Origin: Gammaproteobacteria bacterium
GTDB taxonomy: Bacteria; Pseudomonadota; Gammaproteobacteria; Pseudomonadales; Pseudohongiellaceae
Direction of reading: 5' to 3'
DNA length: 64,000 nt
NCBI GenBank assembly: GCA_028818225.1
Contig: JAPPOG010000062.1
Location: 1 to 64,000, forward strand
Positions within the stretch are counted from its first letter, which is position 1. Every line of letters starts with the position of its first letter. The notes under the pieces were generated by a model. The model was not told where the DNA came from and ran no database searches. It saw only the letters and a program-made list of their open reading frames with translations. Positions 17,605-26,077 of this stretch are shown one piece after another. A program made the translations under genes and the position numbers.

Positions 17605-18168
17605 CTAGATCGAAAAGAATACCGTTTCTTTATCACCTTGCATGTGGATATTGAATTCATAGGTGACAACTCCATCTGAATCATTGCGCTGAGCAATAAG
17701 TGTGTCCCGTCGACCGTCATCAATCTGTGCGAGTATCGCATCTTCTGCATTCGCATCTATTTCATCTGAAAAATAGATACGTGTATAGACATGAGTTAAC
17801 AAGCCGCGCATGTAAACTATTGCGCTTATGTATGGCGCAGCTGAAGAACCAGTCGCACCAGGTTTTATAGTCTTCAAAAGATAATAGCCATCCGTATTGT
17901 TGCCAGTATGACTGCGGGCAAATCCCAAAAAATCTGGATTGGTAAAACTACCAGCGGCGTCTGCCTGAAAGATTTCGATGAGTGCGTCCGGCACCATGTT
18001 TTGTTCACCATCGAAAACCCTGCCGACCAGTATGACAGGTTCCCCCATGCCACTAATTTCATTGCCAACCGGGCTGGACAGGCGACCTTCATTTTCACAA
18101 TTACTCATGGCAATGGTGAAAAATGGCCCGACAGTCTGCGAGGGCGTTAGTGGAAGAGTAGCTTTCAT
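17605..18168 (-). CDS. pcaG: Protocatechuate 3,4-dioxygenase, alpha subunit
   Basis: The 187-residue protein has the alpha-subunit N-terminus LPLTPSQTVGPFFTIAM and the intradiol-dioxygenase beta-sandwich segments VLVGRVFDGEQNMVPDALIEIFQAD, FLGFARS and YYLLKTIKPG. It pairs with PcaH to form the Fe(III) enzyme that opens protocatechuate to 3-carboxy-cis,cis-muconate. The alpha subunit lacks the full set of iron ligands found in PcaH, as expected: the position of PQHIHF in PcaH is replaced by APYISAIV. The start codon directly abuts the pcaH stop, so translation is probably coupled. Confidence 0.96.
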   Translation of the reverse strand: MKATLPLTPSQTVGPFFTIAMSNCENEGRLSSPVGNEISGMGEPVILVGRVFDGEQNMVPDALIEIFQADAAGSFTNPDFLGFARSHTGNNTDGYYLLKTIKPGATGSSAAPYISAIVYMRGLLTHVYTRIYFSDEIDANAEDAILAQIDDGRRDTLIAQRNDSDGVVTYEFNIHMQGDKETVFFSI

Positions 18169-18897
18169 TTAGTTATGTCCACCTTCGTCCAGATCATTCT
18201 CAACCGGAGTAGCATTAATTCCCGCAAGCACAATATCGAAGCGATAACCCAATGCGAAATCGGCTTCGGTGATACCCAGGTCGAAATTCGAAATTAACCG
18301 CTCCCTCGCATTTGCAGGCACAGCAGAGAAAATTGGGTCGTATTCAAGAAGAGGGTCTCCCGGAAAATACATTTGCGTTACCAGACGATCAGCAATGGTC
18401 TCGCCGATCAATGAAAAATGAATATGCTGTGGGCGCCACGCATTGGGGTGATTTTTCCAGGGATAGGCGCCGGGCTTAATTGTATAAAATCGATAATTTC
18501 CATCCCGATCGGTAACGCAGCGTCCGACACCGAGAAAATTTGGATCGATGGGCGCATCATGCTGGTCCACTCTATGGGCATAACGACCACTGGCATTGGC
18601 CTGCCAGGCTTCTACCAGCACCCCTGCCTCTGGTTTTCCCCACTGATTCACCACACAGCCGGAAACCACCATTCGTTCCCCGAGTGGCAAGCCACCTTGC
18701 TGTCCGTTGCGAATCAAATCATGATCGAGTTTGCCCACGCTAAAACGATTAACGAGACTCCCACTACGCTCTCCTGATTCTCTCTGGTTAGTTAGGCCGA
18801 CAAGATCGATTGGAGATTGTAGCGGACCCCGGCTTACCGAAGATTTGTAATCTGGATAGATAAACGGCGGGTGTTGAGATAAGTCGATAGGGGACAT
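18169..18897 (-). CDS. pcaH: Protocatechuate 3,4-dioxygenase, beta subunit
   Basis: The 242-residue catalytic subunit has the intradiol signature: VVSGCVVNQWGKPEAGVLVEAWQAN, then NASGRYAH, DPNFLGVGRCVTDRDG, the Tyr-rich YRFYTIKPGAYPW and RPQHIHFSLIG. The last two stretches supply the Tyr and His iron ligands. It forms the Fe(III) dioxygenase with PcaG. The N-terminus (HPPFIYPDYKSSVSRGP) matches typical PcaH. It is the second gene of the pca operon after pcaC, with a 14-bp gap. Confidence 0.97.
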   Translation of the reverse strand: MSPIDLSQHPPFIYPDYKSSVSRGPLQSPIDLVGLTNQRESGERSGSLVNRFSVGKLDHDLIRNGQQGGLPLGERMVVSGCVVNQWGKPEAGVLVEAWQANASGRYAHRVDQHDAPIDPNFLGVGRCVTDRDGNYRFYTIKPGAYPWKNHPNAWRPQHIHFSLIGETIADRLVTQMYFPGDPLLEYDPIFSAVPANARERLISNFDLGITEADFALGYRFDIVLAGINATPVENDLDEGGHN

Positions 18898-18911
18898 GCT
18901 TGAAAATTATC

Positions 18912-19316
18912 CTAACTCTTGGCCTGTTCATCCAGCTCAGCGAAAACTTGTTTCGCCACTCTAAAGGCACTGTTCGCAGCTGGCACCCCTGAATATACCC
19001 CGACCTGCATTAAGGCTTCTTTTATATCTTCCCGTGATAGGCCGGTGTTAATTGTCGCTCTTAAATGCAGCGCCAGTTCTTCATGGTGTCCCAGACTGGC
19101 CAATTGGGTAATGGTGATCAGGCTTCGATCTCTTCGGGATAAAGTATCTCTCCCCCACACAGAGCCCCAGGCCGTTGCCGTGATCAGACGCTGAAAATCA
19201 TCATCAAGGTCGGTGGCTTTCGCCAGCGCTGCATCCACATAGTCATCGCCCAACACCTCTCTTCTGACTTGCATGCCAAGTTCAAATAACTCTTTATCAG
19301 GTTTTTCTTCTGCCAC
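18912..19316 (-). CDS. pcaC: 4-Carboxymuconolactone decarboxylase
   Basis: The 134-residue protein is the usual length for PcaC alone (no PcaD fusion). It carries the CMD family core: GMQVRREVLGDDYVDAAL, TATAWGSVWGRDTLSRRDRSLITI, LGHHEELALHLRATINTGL and KEALMQVGVYSGVPAANSAFRVA. It decarboxylates 4-carboxymuconolactone to beta-ketoadipate enol-lactone. It is the first gene of the pcaCHGB operon and is divergent from pobA across a 190-bp intergenic region that should hold both promoters. No pcaD, pcaIJ or pcaF lies in the window, so the later steps must be encoded elsewhere. Confidence 0.95.
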   Translation of the reverse strand: MAEEKPDKELFELGMQVRREVLGDDYVDAALAKATDLDDDFQRLITATAWGSVWGRDTLSRRDRSLITITQLASLGHHEELALHLRATINTGLSREDIKEALMQVGVYSGVPAANSAFRVAKQVFAELDEQAKS

Positions 19317-19506
19317 AAGTAATTCACCAATTTTTGTTTGTACTTTTCATATTCACACTTTCAGGACTGTCATGATGGTAACAGCTGCAGGCACCAACTA
19401 ATACTCAAGCTGCTTCCCGGAGACGCAAAAAGTAGTTCAATAATGCTGTTATTCAGGCTTTAATGCCACTATTTACAGAGGGTTCAGCCAGCCTATACAA
19501 ACAAGC

Positions 19507-20685
19507 ATGCTTCATACTCAGATCGGAATAATTGGTGCCGGCCCTGCGGGCCTCCTGCTTTCGCACCTCCTCGCCCGCGCTGGCATTGATTCTATTGTGC
19601 TGGAAAACCGCAGTCGTGGATATGTCGAAAATCGAGTACGAGCCGGTGTTCTCGAACAGGGGACGGTAAACCTGTTAAGCGAAGTTGGTTTAGGCGAGCG
19701 ATTGCACAAGGAAGGCATGGCGCATCATGGAATTGAGATTCGTTTTAACAAAAAGTCCCATCGTATTGATTTTGACGAGCTGACTGATGGCAAAGGAATT
19801 ACTATTTATGGCCAACAAGAAGTTGTTAAAGATCTGATCGCAGCGCGCTTAAAACAAGATGGAAAAATTCTTTTCGACGTGAGTAATGTCAGTATTGATG
19901 ACCCAAACAGCGATGCCGTTAAGATTAAGTTTCATCACGCGGACAGTGAGCAGGAGTTACATTGCGATTATGTAGCGGGCTGCGATGGATTTCACGGCGT
20001 CAGCCGAGAATCCATACCCGGGGATGAACGGGTTGAATTCAACCGCGAGTACCCGTTTGCCTGGTTAGGAATACTGGTTGCAGCCCCTCCTTCAGCAGAT
20101 GAACTTGTTTACGCAAACGGACCTGATGGTTTTGCCCTGCATAGCATGCGCTCTCCCTCGATAACACGTAACTATATTCAATGTGATCCTGAGGATTCGA
20201 TTGAGGCATGGTCAGATGATCGCATCTGGCAAGGCTTGCATGATCGGCTCGAAACAGTTGCCGACTGGAAACTACAAGAAGGCGAAATTTTGGAAAAAGG
20301 AATAACGCCAATGCGTAGTTATGTTTGTGAAACCATGCGCTATGGCCGTTTGTTTCTGGCGGGCGATGCGGCACACATCGTACCGCCAACTGGCGCCAAG
20401 GGTATGAACCTGGCGATTTCCGATATAAGCTATCTCAGTACAGCGTTTATAGAGAGGTTTAAAACGGGTTCAGAAAAATTGTTGGAAAGTTATGCCGCAA
20501 ATTGTCTACGGCATGTGTGGCGAGGTGAGCATTTTTCCTGGTACATGACATCTTTACTGCACAAGTTTCCGCAGAGCAGCCCTTTTCAGGAAAGGCTGCA
20601 AAGCGCGGAACTGGAGTATCTACGCCAATCGACACCAGCTTCCCGCAGCCTGGCGGAAAACTACGTAGGTTTCAATTTTGACTGA
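19507..20685 (+). CDS. pobA: 4-Hydroxybenzoate 3-monooxygenase
   Basis: The 392-residue flavoprotein is the typical length of PobA. It has the FAD-binding GAGPAG at residues 8-13, the Glu-rich strand VLENRSRGYVENRVRAG, the DG motif (CDGFHGVSRESIP) and the GD motif LFLAGDAAHIVPPTGAKGMNLAISD. The enzyme uses NADPH and O2 to convert 4-hydroxybenzoate to protocatechuate, the substrate of the adjacent PcaGH. Divergent arrangement with pcaCHGB makes a compact catabolic island. No PobR- or PcaQ-type regulator gene is present nearby, and no convincing operator palindrome was seen in the 19317-19506 intergenic region. Confidence 0.97.
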   Translation: MLHTQIGIIGAGPAGLLLSHLLARAGIDSIVLENRSRGYVENRVRAGVLEQGTVNLLSEVGLGERLHKEGMAHHGIEIRFNKKSHRIDFDELTDGKGITIYGQQEVVKDLIAARLKQDGKILFDVSNVSIDDPNSDAVKIKFHHADSEQELHCDYVAGCDGFHGVSRESIPGDERVEFNREYPFAWLGILVAAPPSADELVYANGPDGFALHSMRSPSITRNYIQCDPEDSIEAWSDDRIWQGLHDRLETVADWKLQEGEILEKGITPMRSYVCETMRYGRLFLAGDAAHIVPPTGAKGMNLAISDISYLSTAFIERFKTGSEKLLESYAANCLRHVWRGEHFSWYMTSLLHKFPQSSPFQERLQSAELEYLRQSTPASRSLAENYVGFNFD

Positions 20686-20694
20686 AGATAATTG

Positions 20695-20820
20695 CTAGAA
20701 AATCATACCGCCTACAATGCGGCCGATTAGCAAAATAGTCACATAGCCAGCAAAGCAATACAGCGCTACTGGCAATAATTTTTCTCGTTCAGCGTCATTC
20801 TGTTCAATTACATCCGTCAT
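20695..20820 (-). CDS. Small single-pass membrane protein (41 aa)
   Basis: A 41-residue frame on the minus strand begins ATG with GGAGCAGGATT just upstream, a good ribosome-binding site. The N-terminal 15 residues are charged (MTDVIEQNDAEREKL); residues 16-41 form one hydrophobic helix with Gly-rich spacing (GYVTILLIGRIVGG). No family was recognised. It converges on pobA with a 9-bp gap. The polar head and hydrophobic tail, with a well-placed ribosome-binding site, favour a real small protein of the inner membrane. Confidence 0.55.
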   Translation of the reverse strand: MTDVIEQNDAEREKLLPVALYCFAGYVTILLIGRIVGGMIF

Positions 20821-20974
20821 AATCCTGCTCCAATTTGTAATACTGGAGCAAAGTCTACCCTTTAAAGAAATGACGAATTTTGATTCAAATCAGGATTAGT
20901 TTTAATCGAATCCATGGACCCATCGAAAAGCTTTTACTTTGTGTATGCGGTTCTAAAAGCAATCAATTAGCCGA

Positions 20975-22015
20975 CTAATTTGTGGCACCTTGTGGTAAAT
21001 ACGCACTAGCGATCTCAAATACAGAATTAAACCACGCCTGCTCATCATTAAGATTGGGCACAAGTTCGAATGACTCACCACCAGCTTCGATGAATTCTTC
21101 GCGATACTCTTTTCCGATCTCAAATAGCGTTTCAAGACAGTCTGAAATAAAAGAAGGACTGACTACGGCAATGCGCTTCTTGCCATTATCCAGCAAAGCT
21201 TTCAGGTGCTCATCAAGGTATGGTTGTAACCACGGAAGTGGTCCAAACCTGGATTGAAAAGCCACGGAATATCGACCTTCATCCCAGCCTAATGCTCGCA
21301 CTATAGCCTCGGTAGTCTGTACGCATTGGGCGCGATAACAATAGCGATTGGCTGAAGTGATAGAATTACAGCAGTCTCCAAACTGGCATACGTTTTCCTT
21401 GTCTGATTTTTTGATGGTTTTTTCCGGTACTCCATGATAACTGAACACTACATGATCAATTTGATCCTGTTGCAAATATTTGGTTATCACTATTGACCAG
21501 GCGCGAATGAAAGCAGGCTCCTGGAACAAATCATTGATAAAAACCAGATTGGGTTTTTCCTGCCATTTGGCTACTGCGATTTCTACCTGATTAAAGGCCG
21601 ATGCCGTTGTAGCAGTGGAGTACTGTGGAAACATTGGCAGCACTAACAGATCACTTACCTTGCGCCGCTCCAATTCCTGCATGACGTCCCAGATAAAGGG
21701 TTCGCTGTATGCCATGCCATTAACAACAATGACTTCTTCGCCGGACTGATCAAATAATTCCTGAACACTATGCTGCATGCGATCAGCATAGACTTTCAGT
21801 GGTGACCCCTCTTCCATCCATATGCTGGCATAGTCCTTGGCTACTCGCGGTGCCCGAAAGGGCAAAATTATCAGGTTGCGCAGTATCCACCTTCCAATGG
21901 CGTTGAAATCGAATACGTAAGGATCAGAAAAGAAATATTTATAAAACTTACGCAGACCTTTGGGGGTAGGTTCTGCCGGTGTACCGAGATTGAGTAAAAG
22001 AATTGCCTTTGCCAT
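20975..22015 (-). CDS. hemH: Ferrochelatase
   Basis: The protein has 346 residues from ATG 22015; a longer reading from TTG 22057 adds 14 unconvincing residues. Conserved features are the N-terminal AILLLNLGTPAEPT, the metal-binding His in VFSYHGVPE, the SFQSRFGPLPWLQPY segment, and VSPSFISDCLETLFEIGKEY with its catalytic Glu region. It inserts Fe2+ into protoporphyrin IX in the last step of haem b synthesis. Cysteines in CQFGDCC and CYRAQC resemble those seen in some bacterial ferrochelatases, but an iron-sulfur cluster is not demonstrated here. It stands alone with 367 bp of non-coding DNA upstream. Confidence 0.95.
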   Translation of the reverse strand: MAKAILLLNLGTPAEPTPKGLRKFYKYFFSDPYVFDFNAIGRWILRNLIILPFRAPRVAKDYASIWMEEGSPLKVYADRMQHSVQELFDQSGEEVIVVNGMAYSEPFIWDVMQELERRKVSDLLVLPMFPQYSTATTASAFNQVEIAVAKWQEKPNLVFINDLFQEPAFIRAWSIVITKYLQQDQIDHVVFSYHGVPEKTIKKSDKENVCQFGDCCNSITSANRYCYRAQCVQTTEAIVRALGWDEGRYSVAFQSRFGPLPWLQPYLDEHLKALLDNGKKRIAVVSPSFISDCLETLFEIGKEYREEFIEAGGESFELVPNLNDEQAWFNSVFEIASAYLPQGATN

Positions 22016-22382
22016 AGCTTGATCAAAATTAGTGCGAAGTTTATTCAGGGGGCGCAATGTAGCTGATCTAAATACAGAACTCCAATGCCCACCTAACTAG
22101 TTTACGTCGATCATGAGAATTTGGCTCAATATGGTATTTGTTGAATTTTTGATCAGTTCAAATAACTAGTAACTCTTGTCAACAAGCCTACTCATGATGA
22201 GCCAGCCAGTTTACAGCTACTGATTTCTTGAAGGCCTTAAGTTTAGTGGGCTCCAGAGCATTTGTTTCCGTTGGTAACAAAAACCCAAAAATCAGCTGCA
22301 TTCGGCTGGAAATTCAGTAAACTAGAGGGGTCTGGACTTCATTAACCCTGTTTCAAATATAGTTAACTCAGAGGATTTATTC
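22016..22382. other. Intergenic region between hemH and haem/copper monooxygenase gene
   Basis: This 367-bp A/T-rich stretch separates two divergent genes. No convincing coding frame or RNA gene was found. It should contain the promoters for both genes. The last bases hold AGAGGATTT, the ribosome-binding site for the GTG start at 22383. The hexamer ACTAGT occurs twice (near 22099 and 22167) but without a symmetric arrangement that would define an operator. Confidence 0.5.
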
Positions 22383-24242
22383 GTGAAAAAATCACTGCAT
22401 TTCCTGCTAGTTGCGCTTATCACCACCTTTACAACGGCTGTTGCTGCCGGTGAAAGAATTGGCGATTTCGCGCTAATCGACAACCAAGGTGCACAGCATC
22501 ATATGGGATGGTATGACGATCAGAATGCGATCGTAATTCTGCCCCAGGCTGTGGGTGAAACTGATACTGCTGCGCTCGCCGTAATCCAGGATCTGGAAAC
22601 CAAATTTTCAGAGCAAGGAGTGGTATTCTTTTTAATGAATCCCGGCGTTCAAACTGACCGTGCAGCAGTGACCGCCGATATTGCCTCTTTGGGTGTTGAT
22701 TTCCCTGTATTGATGGACGATGCCCAACTGGCGACTGAAGCGCTGGGTATTACTCGTCTGGACGAAGCAGTTGTTTACGATCCTGCGAGTTTTGAGTTGA
22801 CTTACCGCGGTCCCGCTGATGCCGGATTGGAAGCAGCGGTTCAGCGCCTGCTAAATGAAGAAGACTCCCTGGTGGTCTTTGCCACTGATGGCGCAACGAT
22901 CGAATCCACAGGTCCTGGTGCAGACACAGCGCCCTCCTATGTCGCCGATGTTGCGCCAATCATTAAGGAGAACTGTGCTAACTGTCACCGTGAAGGTGGT
23001 ATTGCGCCATTCGCCATGGATAGCAAGCTAGCTATGCAGGGCTGGTCTCCAATGATTCGTGAAGTGGTAATGACCAAGCGCATGCCTCCCGGTCAGATCG
23101 ACAACAAAGTTAGCCACCGCATGAAAAATGAAATGAACCTTACCGATGCGGAAATGCAGACACTGGTTCGTTGGGTGAATGCTGGTTCTCCAATTGATGG
23201 CGCTATGGATCCGCTAGCAGGACTTGAGTGGCCTGAAACCAAGTGGACTATTGCCGAAGAGTTGGGCGAGCCCGACCTGATTGTGAAGATCCCACCTCAG
23301 TCGATTCCTGCAACTGGTGTGGTTGATTACATGGATATACCAATCGATCTTGGGCTCACCGAAGATCGTTGGGTACGCGGCTCTGAAGTTGCTCCTGATC
23401 AGAAAGAGGTTCTTCACCATATCATCACTACCGTAATTCCTCCTGGCGGCGCGGAAGATCGTCAATCCGCTTTTATCAATGCAATTAACAGCCTGCCTGA
23501 AGAACGCGCGGCGGCAATTCGCGCCGAAATGTTTGCGGCTCTCGCCGCGGGTCAGTCTCCTGACATCGACAAGATTTTCCAGGAAAACCCGGATATCGAT
23601 GTAGGCTCATTACTGGGTGGCAGCGATCCTGACCTTGGCTCGGTGGCCGGATATGCGCCTGGTAATAGCGTTTCCATTAACGAAGAAGGTGTCGGTGGCC
23701 TGCTCAAAGCTGGCACTACCCTGAGCCTGCAAATGCACTACACGACCTCTGGTAAAGAAGTGACCGACGAAACTGAAATCGGAATCTGGTTCTACCCTGA
23801 AGGTGTGGTCCCTGAAGAGCGCATGTCTGGCGGCGTTGGCAACGCATTTACTATTGCGATTCCACCGCAGGCAAAAGATCATGAAATGCGGTTAGTGACT
23901 CATGTCACTGAAGAAGTGGATCTTTATAGCTTAATGCCTCACATGCATTTCCGCGGTAAGCGTATGAAGTTTACTGCCAAGTACCCGGATGGCAGCGAAG
24001 AGTTACTCCTGTCTGTACCGGATTACGACTTTAACTGGCAATTAGCTCACGAGTTTGCAGAACCCTATCGCATACCTGCTGGCACTCAAATCATTGCAGT
24101 GGGCGCTTTCGACAATTCAGAACAGAACGCTGCTAACCCTGACCCTTCCATTGAAGTTAATTGGGGTGAGCAGAGCTGGGAAGAGATGTTTATGGGATTC
24201 TACTCATGGAAGAACATCGACCAAGGCGGCGGCGAGGACTAG
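22383..24242 (+). CDS. Exported three-module protein: thioredoxin-fold, haem c, copper type II monooxygenase-like
   Basis: The 619-residue protein starts at GTG with AGAGGATTT upstream and has a Sec signal peptide (about 1-22). Residues 25-170 resemble a peroxiredoxin/thioredoxin fold but lack the catalytic Cys. A haem c motif, C198-A-N-C-H202, follows with distal Met candidates in TKRMPPG. Residues about 300-615 resemble peptidylglycine/dopamine monooxygenases: H345-H346 (LHH), H452 (MHYT), H520-M-H522 (PHMHFRG) and M602 in EEMF match the CuH and CuM ligand pattern in order. It is therefore a putative periplasmic copper oxygenase with a built-in electron carrier; its substrate is unknown. 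A strong terminator follows the gene. Confidence 0.82.
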   Translation: MKKSLHFLLVALITTFTTAVAAGERIGDFALIDNQGAQHHMGWYDDQNAIVILPQAVGETDTAALAVIQDLETKFSEQGVVFFLMNPGVQTDRAAVTADIASLGVDFPVLMDDAQLATEALGITRLDEAVVYDPASFELTYRGPADAGLEAAVQRLLNEEDSLVVFATDGATIESTGPGADTAPSYVADVAPIIKENCANCHREGGIAPFAMDSKLAMQGWSPMIREVVMTKRMPPGQIDNKVSHRMKNEMNLTDAEMQTLVRWVNAGSPIDGAMDPLAGLEWPETKWTIAEELGEPDLIVKIPPQSIPATGVVDYMDIPIDLGLTEDRWVRGSEVAPDQKEVLHHIITTVIPPGGAEDRQSAFINAINSLPEERAAAIRAEMFAALAAGQSPDIDKIFQENPDIDVGSLLGGSDPDLGSVAGYAPGNSVSINEEGVGGLLKAGTTLSLQMHYTTSGKEVTDETEIGIWFYPEGVVPEERMSGGVGNAFTIAIPPQAKDHEMRLVTHVTEEVDLYSLMPHMHFRGKRMKFTAKYPDGSEELLLSVPDYDFNWQLAHEFAEPYRIPAGTQIIAVGAFDNSEQNAANPDPSIEVNWGEQSWEEMFMGFYSWKNIDQGGGED

Positions 24243-24276
24243 CAAGAATCTCGTAGCAATATGGTTGCAAGAGAAG

Positions 24277-24305
24277 GCGGGGTCTGAAAAGGCCCCGCTT
24301 TTTTT
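24277..24305 (+). terminator. Rho-independent terminator
   Basis: A GC-rich stem (GCGGGG at 24277-24282 with CCCCGC at 24293-24298, extended inward by a U-G and a C-G pair) is followed directly by seven T. It ends the transcript of the haem/copper monooxygenase-like gene. Confidence 0.9.
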
Positions 24306-24351
24306 AGCACTGGCAAAACCAATTGGGGCACTGACTTGTTTTCACTAAATA

Positions 24352-24930
24352 CTATTGCCCTCTGGGAGGCGGTGGGGTCCAGTCGCAACTATCACAATTG
24401 GGATCCACATCATTTTGAGCCAATACCTCAAATATGAAGTCACGCCAGACCTCGTTTGGCTGCCAAACCGTATTCATATCTGCCTTGGCCTCCTCCACTG
24501 ACACATCATCATAGATGACGCGATAAAGAAAACTAAACGCTGTAGCCCTGGCATTCACCTGACAGTGCAATAATGTTTTCTTATTGCGATTGCGTTCCAT
24601 GGAGTCAGCGAATGCATAGAATTCATCCGGCAGGGGATTGGAAAAATCCACTGGCACCTGCATGTATTCCATTCCTAATTGTTTAACCAACTGATCTGCG
24701 TCAGGCAACGCATTGGGGTTATTGGTAAAAGCGATATAGACTATTCGCTCAAACCCTTGATCAGCAATCGCCTGAAATTGTTCGCGAGTGGGCTGTCCGG
24801 CACTGGCAAAACTGTCACTGTATTGTCGGAAGTTTACTATTTCCGCCAGCTCAGGAGCCGGTTCTTCTACCGCGAATGAAACTGGCGAAAATAGAGAAAA
24901 GGATATAATTCCCAGCAGTAATTTTTTCAT
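24352..24930 (-). CDS. Exported protein-tyrosine-phosphatase-like protein
   Basis: The 192-residue protein has a Sec signal peptide (about 1-20). It carries the cysteine phosphatase P-loop H122-C123-Q-V-N-A-R128. The preceding region (FRQYSDSFASAGQPTREQFQAIADQGFERIVYIAF) matches the DUF442/beta-lactamase-inducing PTP-like family. The general acid could be D95 in PVDFSNP. Phosphatase activity is likely from the intact HC(X5)R loop, but the substrate and the reason for export are unknown. It is divergent from dmeF across 112 bp. Confidence 0.83.
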   Translation of the reverse strand: MKKLLLGIISFSLFSPVSFAVEEPAPELAEIVNFRQYSDSFASAGQPTREQFQAIADQGFERIVYIAFTNNPNALPDADQLVKQLGMEYMQVPVDFSNPLPDEFYAFADSMERNRNKKTLLHCQVNARATAFSFLYRVIYDDVSVEEAKADMNTVWQPNEVWRDFIFEVLAQNDVDPNCDSCDWTPPPPRGQ

Positions 24931-25042
24931 TGTTGCTCCAAATTGTGCAAAATCATTTATTCGTTAATTGGATACATAGATACTATAACAAACGGAAAAA
25001 GTTATATCTCCCAGCTGAGGCGCGACGCAGTGTCGCACGGTT

Positions 25043-25969
25043 ATGAAAGAAAAAATAGTAGACAGCAAACGTCATGCTCATACTTTTGGCCAGGATCTTA
25101 AGAGGCCAGGAGAATTTCGCACATTCATAGTAATCGCTTTAACAGCCAGCATGATGGTTGTCGAAATTGCCGCCGGGATTGCCTTTGGCTCGATGGCACT
25201 GCTGGCGGATGGGCTGCACATGGGCAGTCATGCGGTCGCCCTGGGAATCAGCGCTTTCGCCTATGTTTACGCACGCCGCCACGCTCATAATGAGCGCTAC
25301 AGTTTTGGCACTGGCAAAGTAAACACCCTGGGAGGCTATACCGGGGCGATCCTGCTTGCTGTCTTCGCTGCCATGATGGCTTTCGAAAGTGTTCTGCGCC
25401 TGATCAATCCAGTTGAGATCGCGTTCAATCAGGCCATCTTCGTTGCAGTACTTGGCCTGATAGTGAATGGCGCTTCCGTGTTTATTCTTGATGTCGGTCA
25501 CGATCATCACCATGACCACCATCATCACCATGACCACCACCATCATGACCATAATTTAAAATCCGCCTATTTACATGTGTTAGCAGATGCCGTTACCTCG
25601 CTATTGGCGATCTTCGCGCTTTTAATCGGCAAATACTTTGGCGCTGTATGGATGGATCCAATCATGGGAATTGTTGGTGCAATACTTGTAGCACGATGGT
25701 CGATAGGCTTATTGAAGACGACCAGTGCGATTTTGCTTGACGAGCAGGTATCGCTACAAACCCGCACCAACATTCAGGAAGCTATCGAAGCAGATGATAG
25801 TAATCGTGTAGTAGACTTGCACTTGTGGACAGTGGGTCCGGGAGTGTTTTCGGCAATCGTCTCCATAGTATCTCGAAATCCACAACAACCTGATCATTAC
25901 AAGTTAATGATCGAAGAGCACATCAGTTTGCATCACGTAGTCGTAGAAGTGCACGCTTATGAGGAATAA
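25043..25969 (+). CDS. dmeF: Cation diffusion facilitator, DmeF-type metal exporter
   Basis: The 308-residue protein has six transmembrane helices of the CDF family. Its N-terminus HAHTFGQDLKRPGEFRT is characteristic of DmeF. Helix 2 has the metal-binding HxxxD pattern (ADGLHMGSHA), helix 5 has HVLADAVTS, and the cytoplasmic loop at about residues 152-172 is a run of His and Asp. Members export Co2+, Ni2+ or Zn2+ in exchange for protons. DmeF is often controlled by an adjacent RcnR/CsoR-type DmeR, but none lies here. A small inverted repeat (GCGAC/GTCGC, 25022-25036) overlaps the leader just before the ATG. Confidence 0.92.
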   Translation: MKEKIVDSKRHAHTFGQDLKRPGEFRTFIVIALTASMMVVEIAAGIAFGSMALLADGLHMGSHAVALGISAFAYVYARRHAHNERYSFGTGKVNTLGGYTGAILLAVFAAMMAFESVLRLINPVEIAFNQAIFVAVLGLIVNGASVFILDVGHDHHHDHHHHHDHHHHDHNLKSAYLHVLADAVTSLLAIFALLIGKYFGAVWMDPIMGIVGAILVARWSIGLLKTTSAILLDEQVSLQTRTNIQEAIEADDSNRVVDLHLWTVGPGVFSAIVSIVSRNPQQPDHYKLMIEEHISLHHVVVEVHAYEE

Positions 25970-25989
25970 TACTTAGTGGTAAAAAAAAA

Positions 25990-26024
25990 TGACGAACATG
26001 GTTTGCTCATGTTCGCCATTTCAT
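25990..26024. terminator. Bidirectional terminator between convergent genes
   Basis: An 8-bp perfect stem (25993-26000 with 26008-26015) with a seven-base loop separates the convergent dmeF and amidohydrolase genes. It has an A-run on its left (25981-25989) and a T-rich stretch on its right, so it could end transcripts from both strands. Confidence 0.75.
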
Positions 26025-26077
26025 TTGAGTTTTTCTTGGTTAAAGCACTATACGATTAGTCTAGTGCGATCTCCCTA

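Noticed and set aside
19317-19506. Operator for a PobR- or PcaQ-type regulator between pcaC and pobA
   Set aside because: No convincing symmetric binding site could be picked out by eye, and no regulator gene is adjacent.
25139-25552. Minus-strand frame with a Met/Val repeat start
   Set aside because: The repeat is the antisense of the His/Asp codons in the DmeF loop, so it is an artefact.
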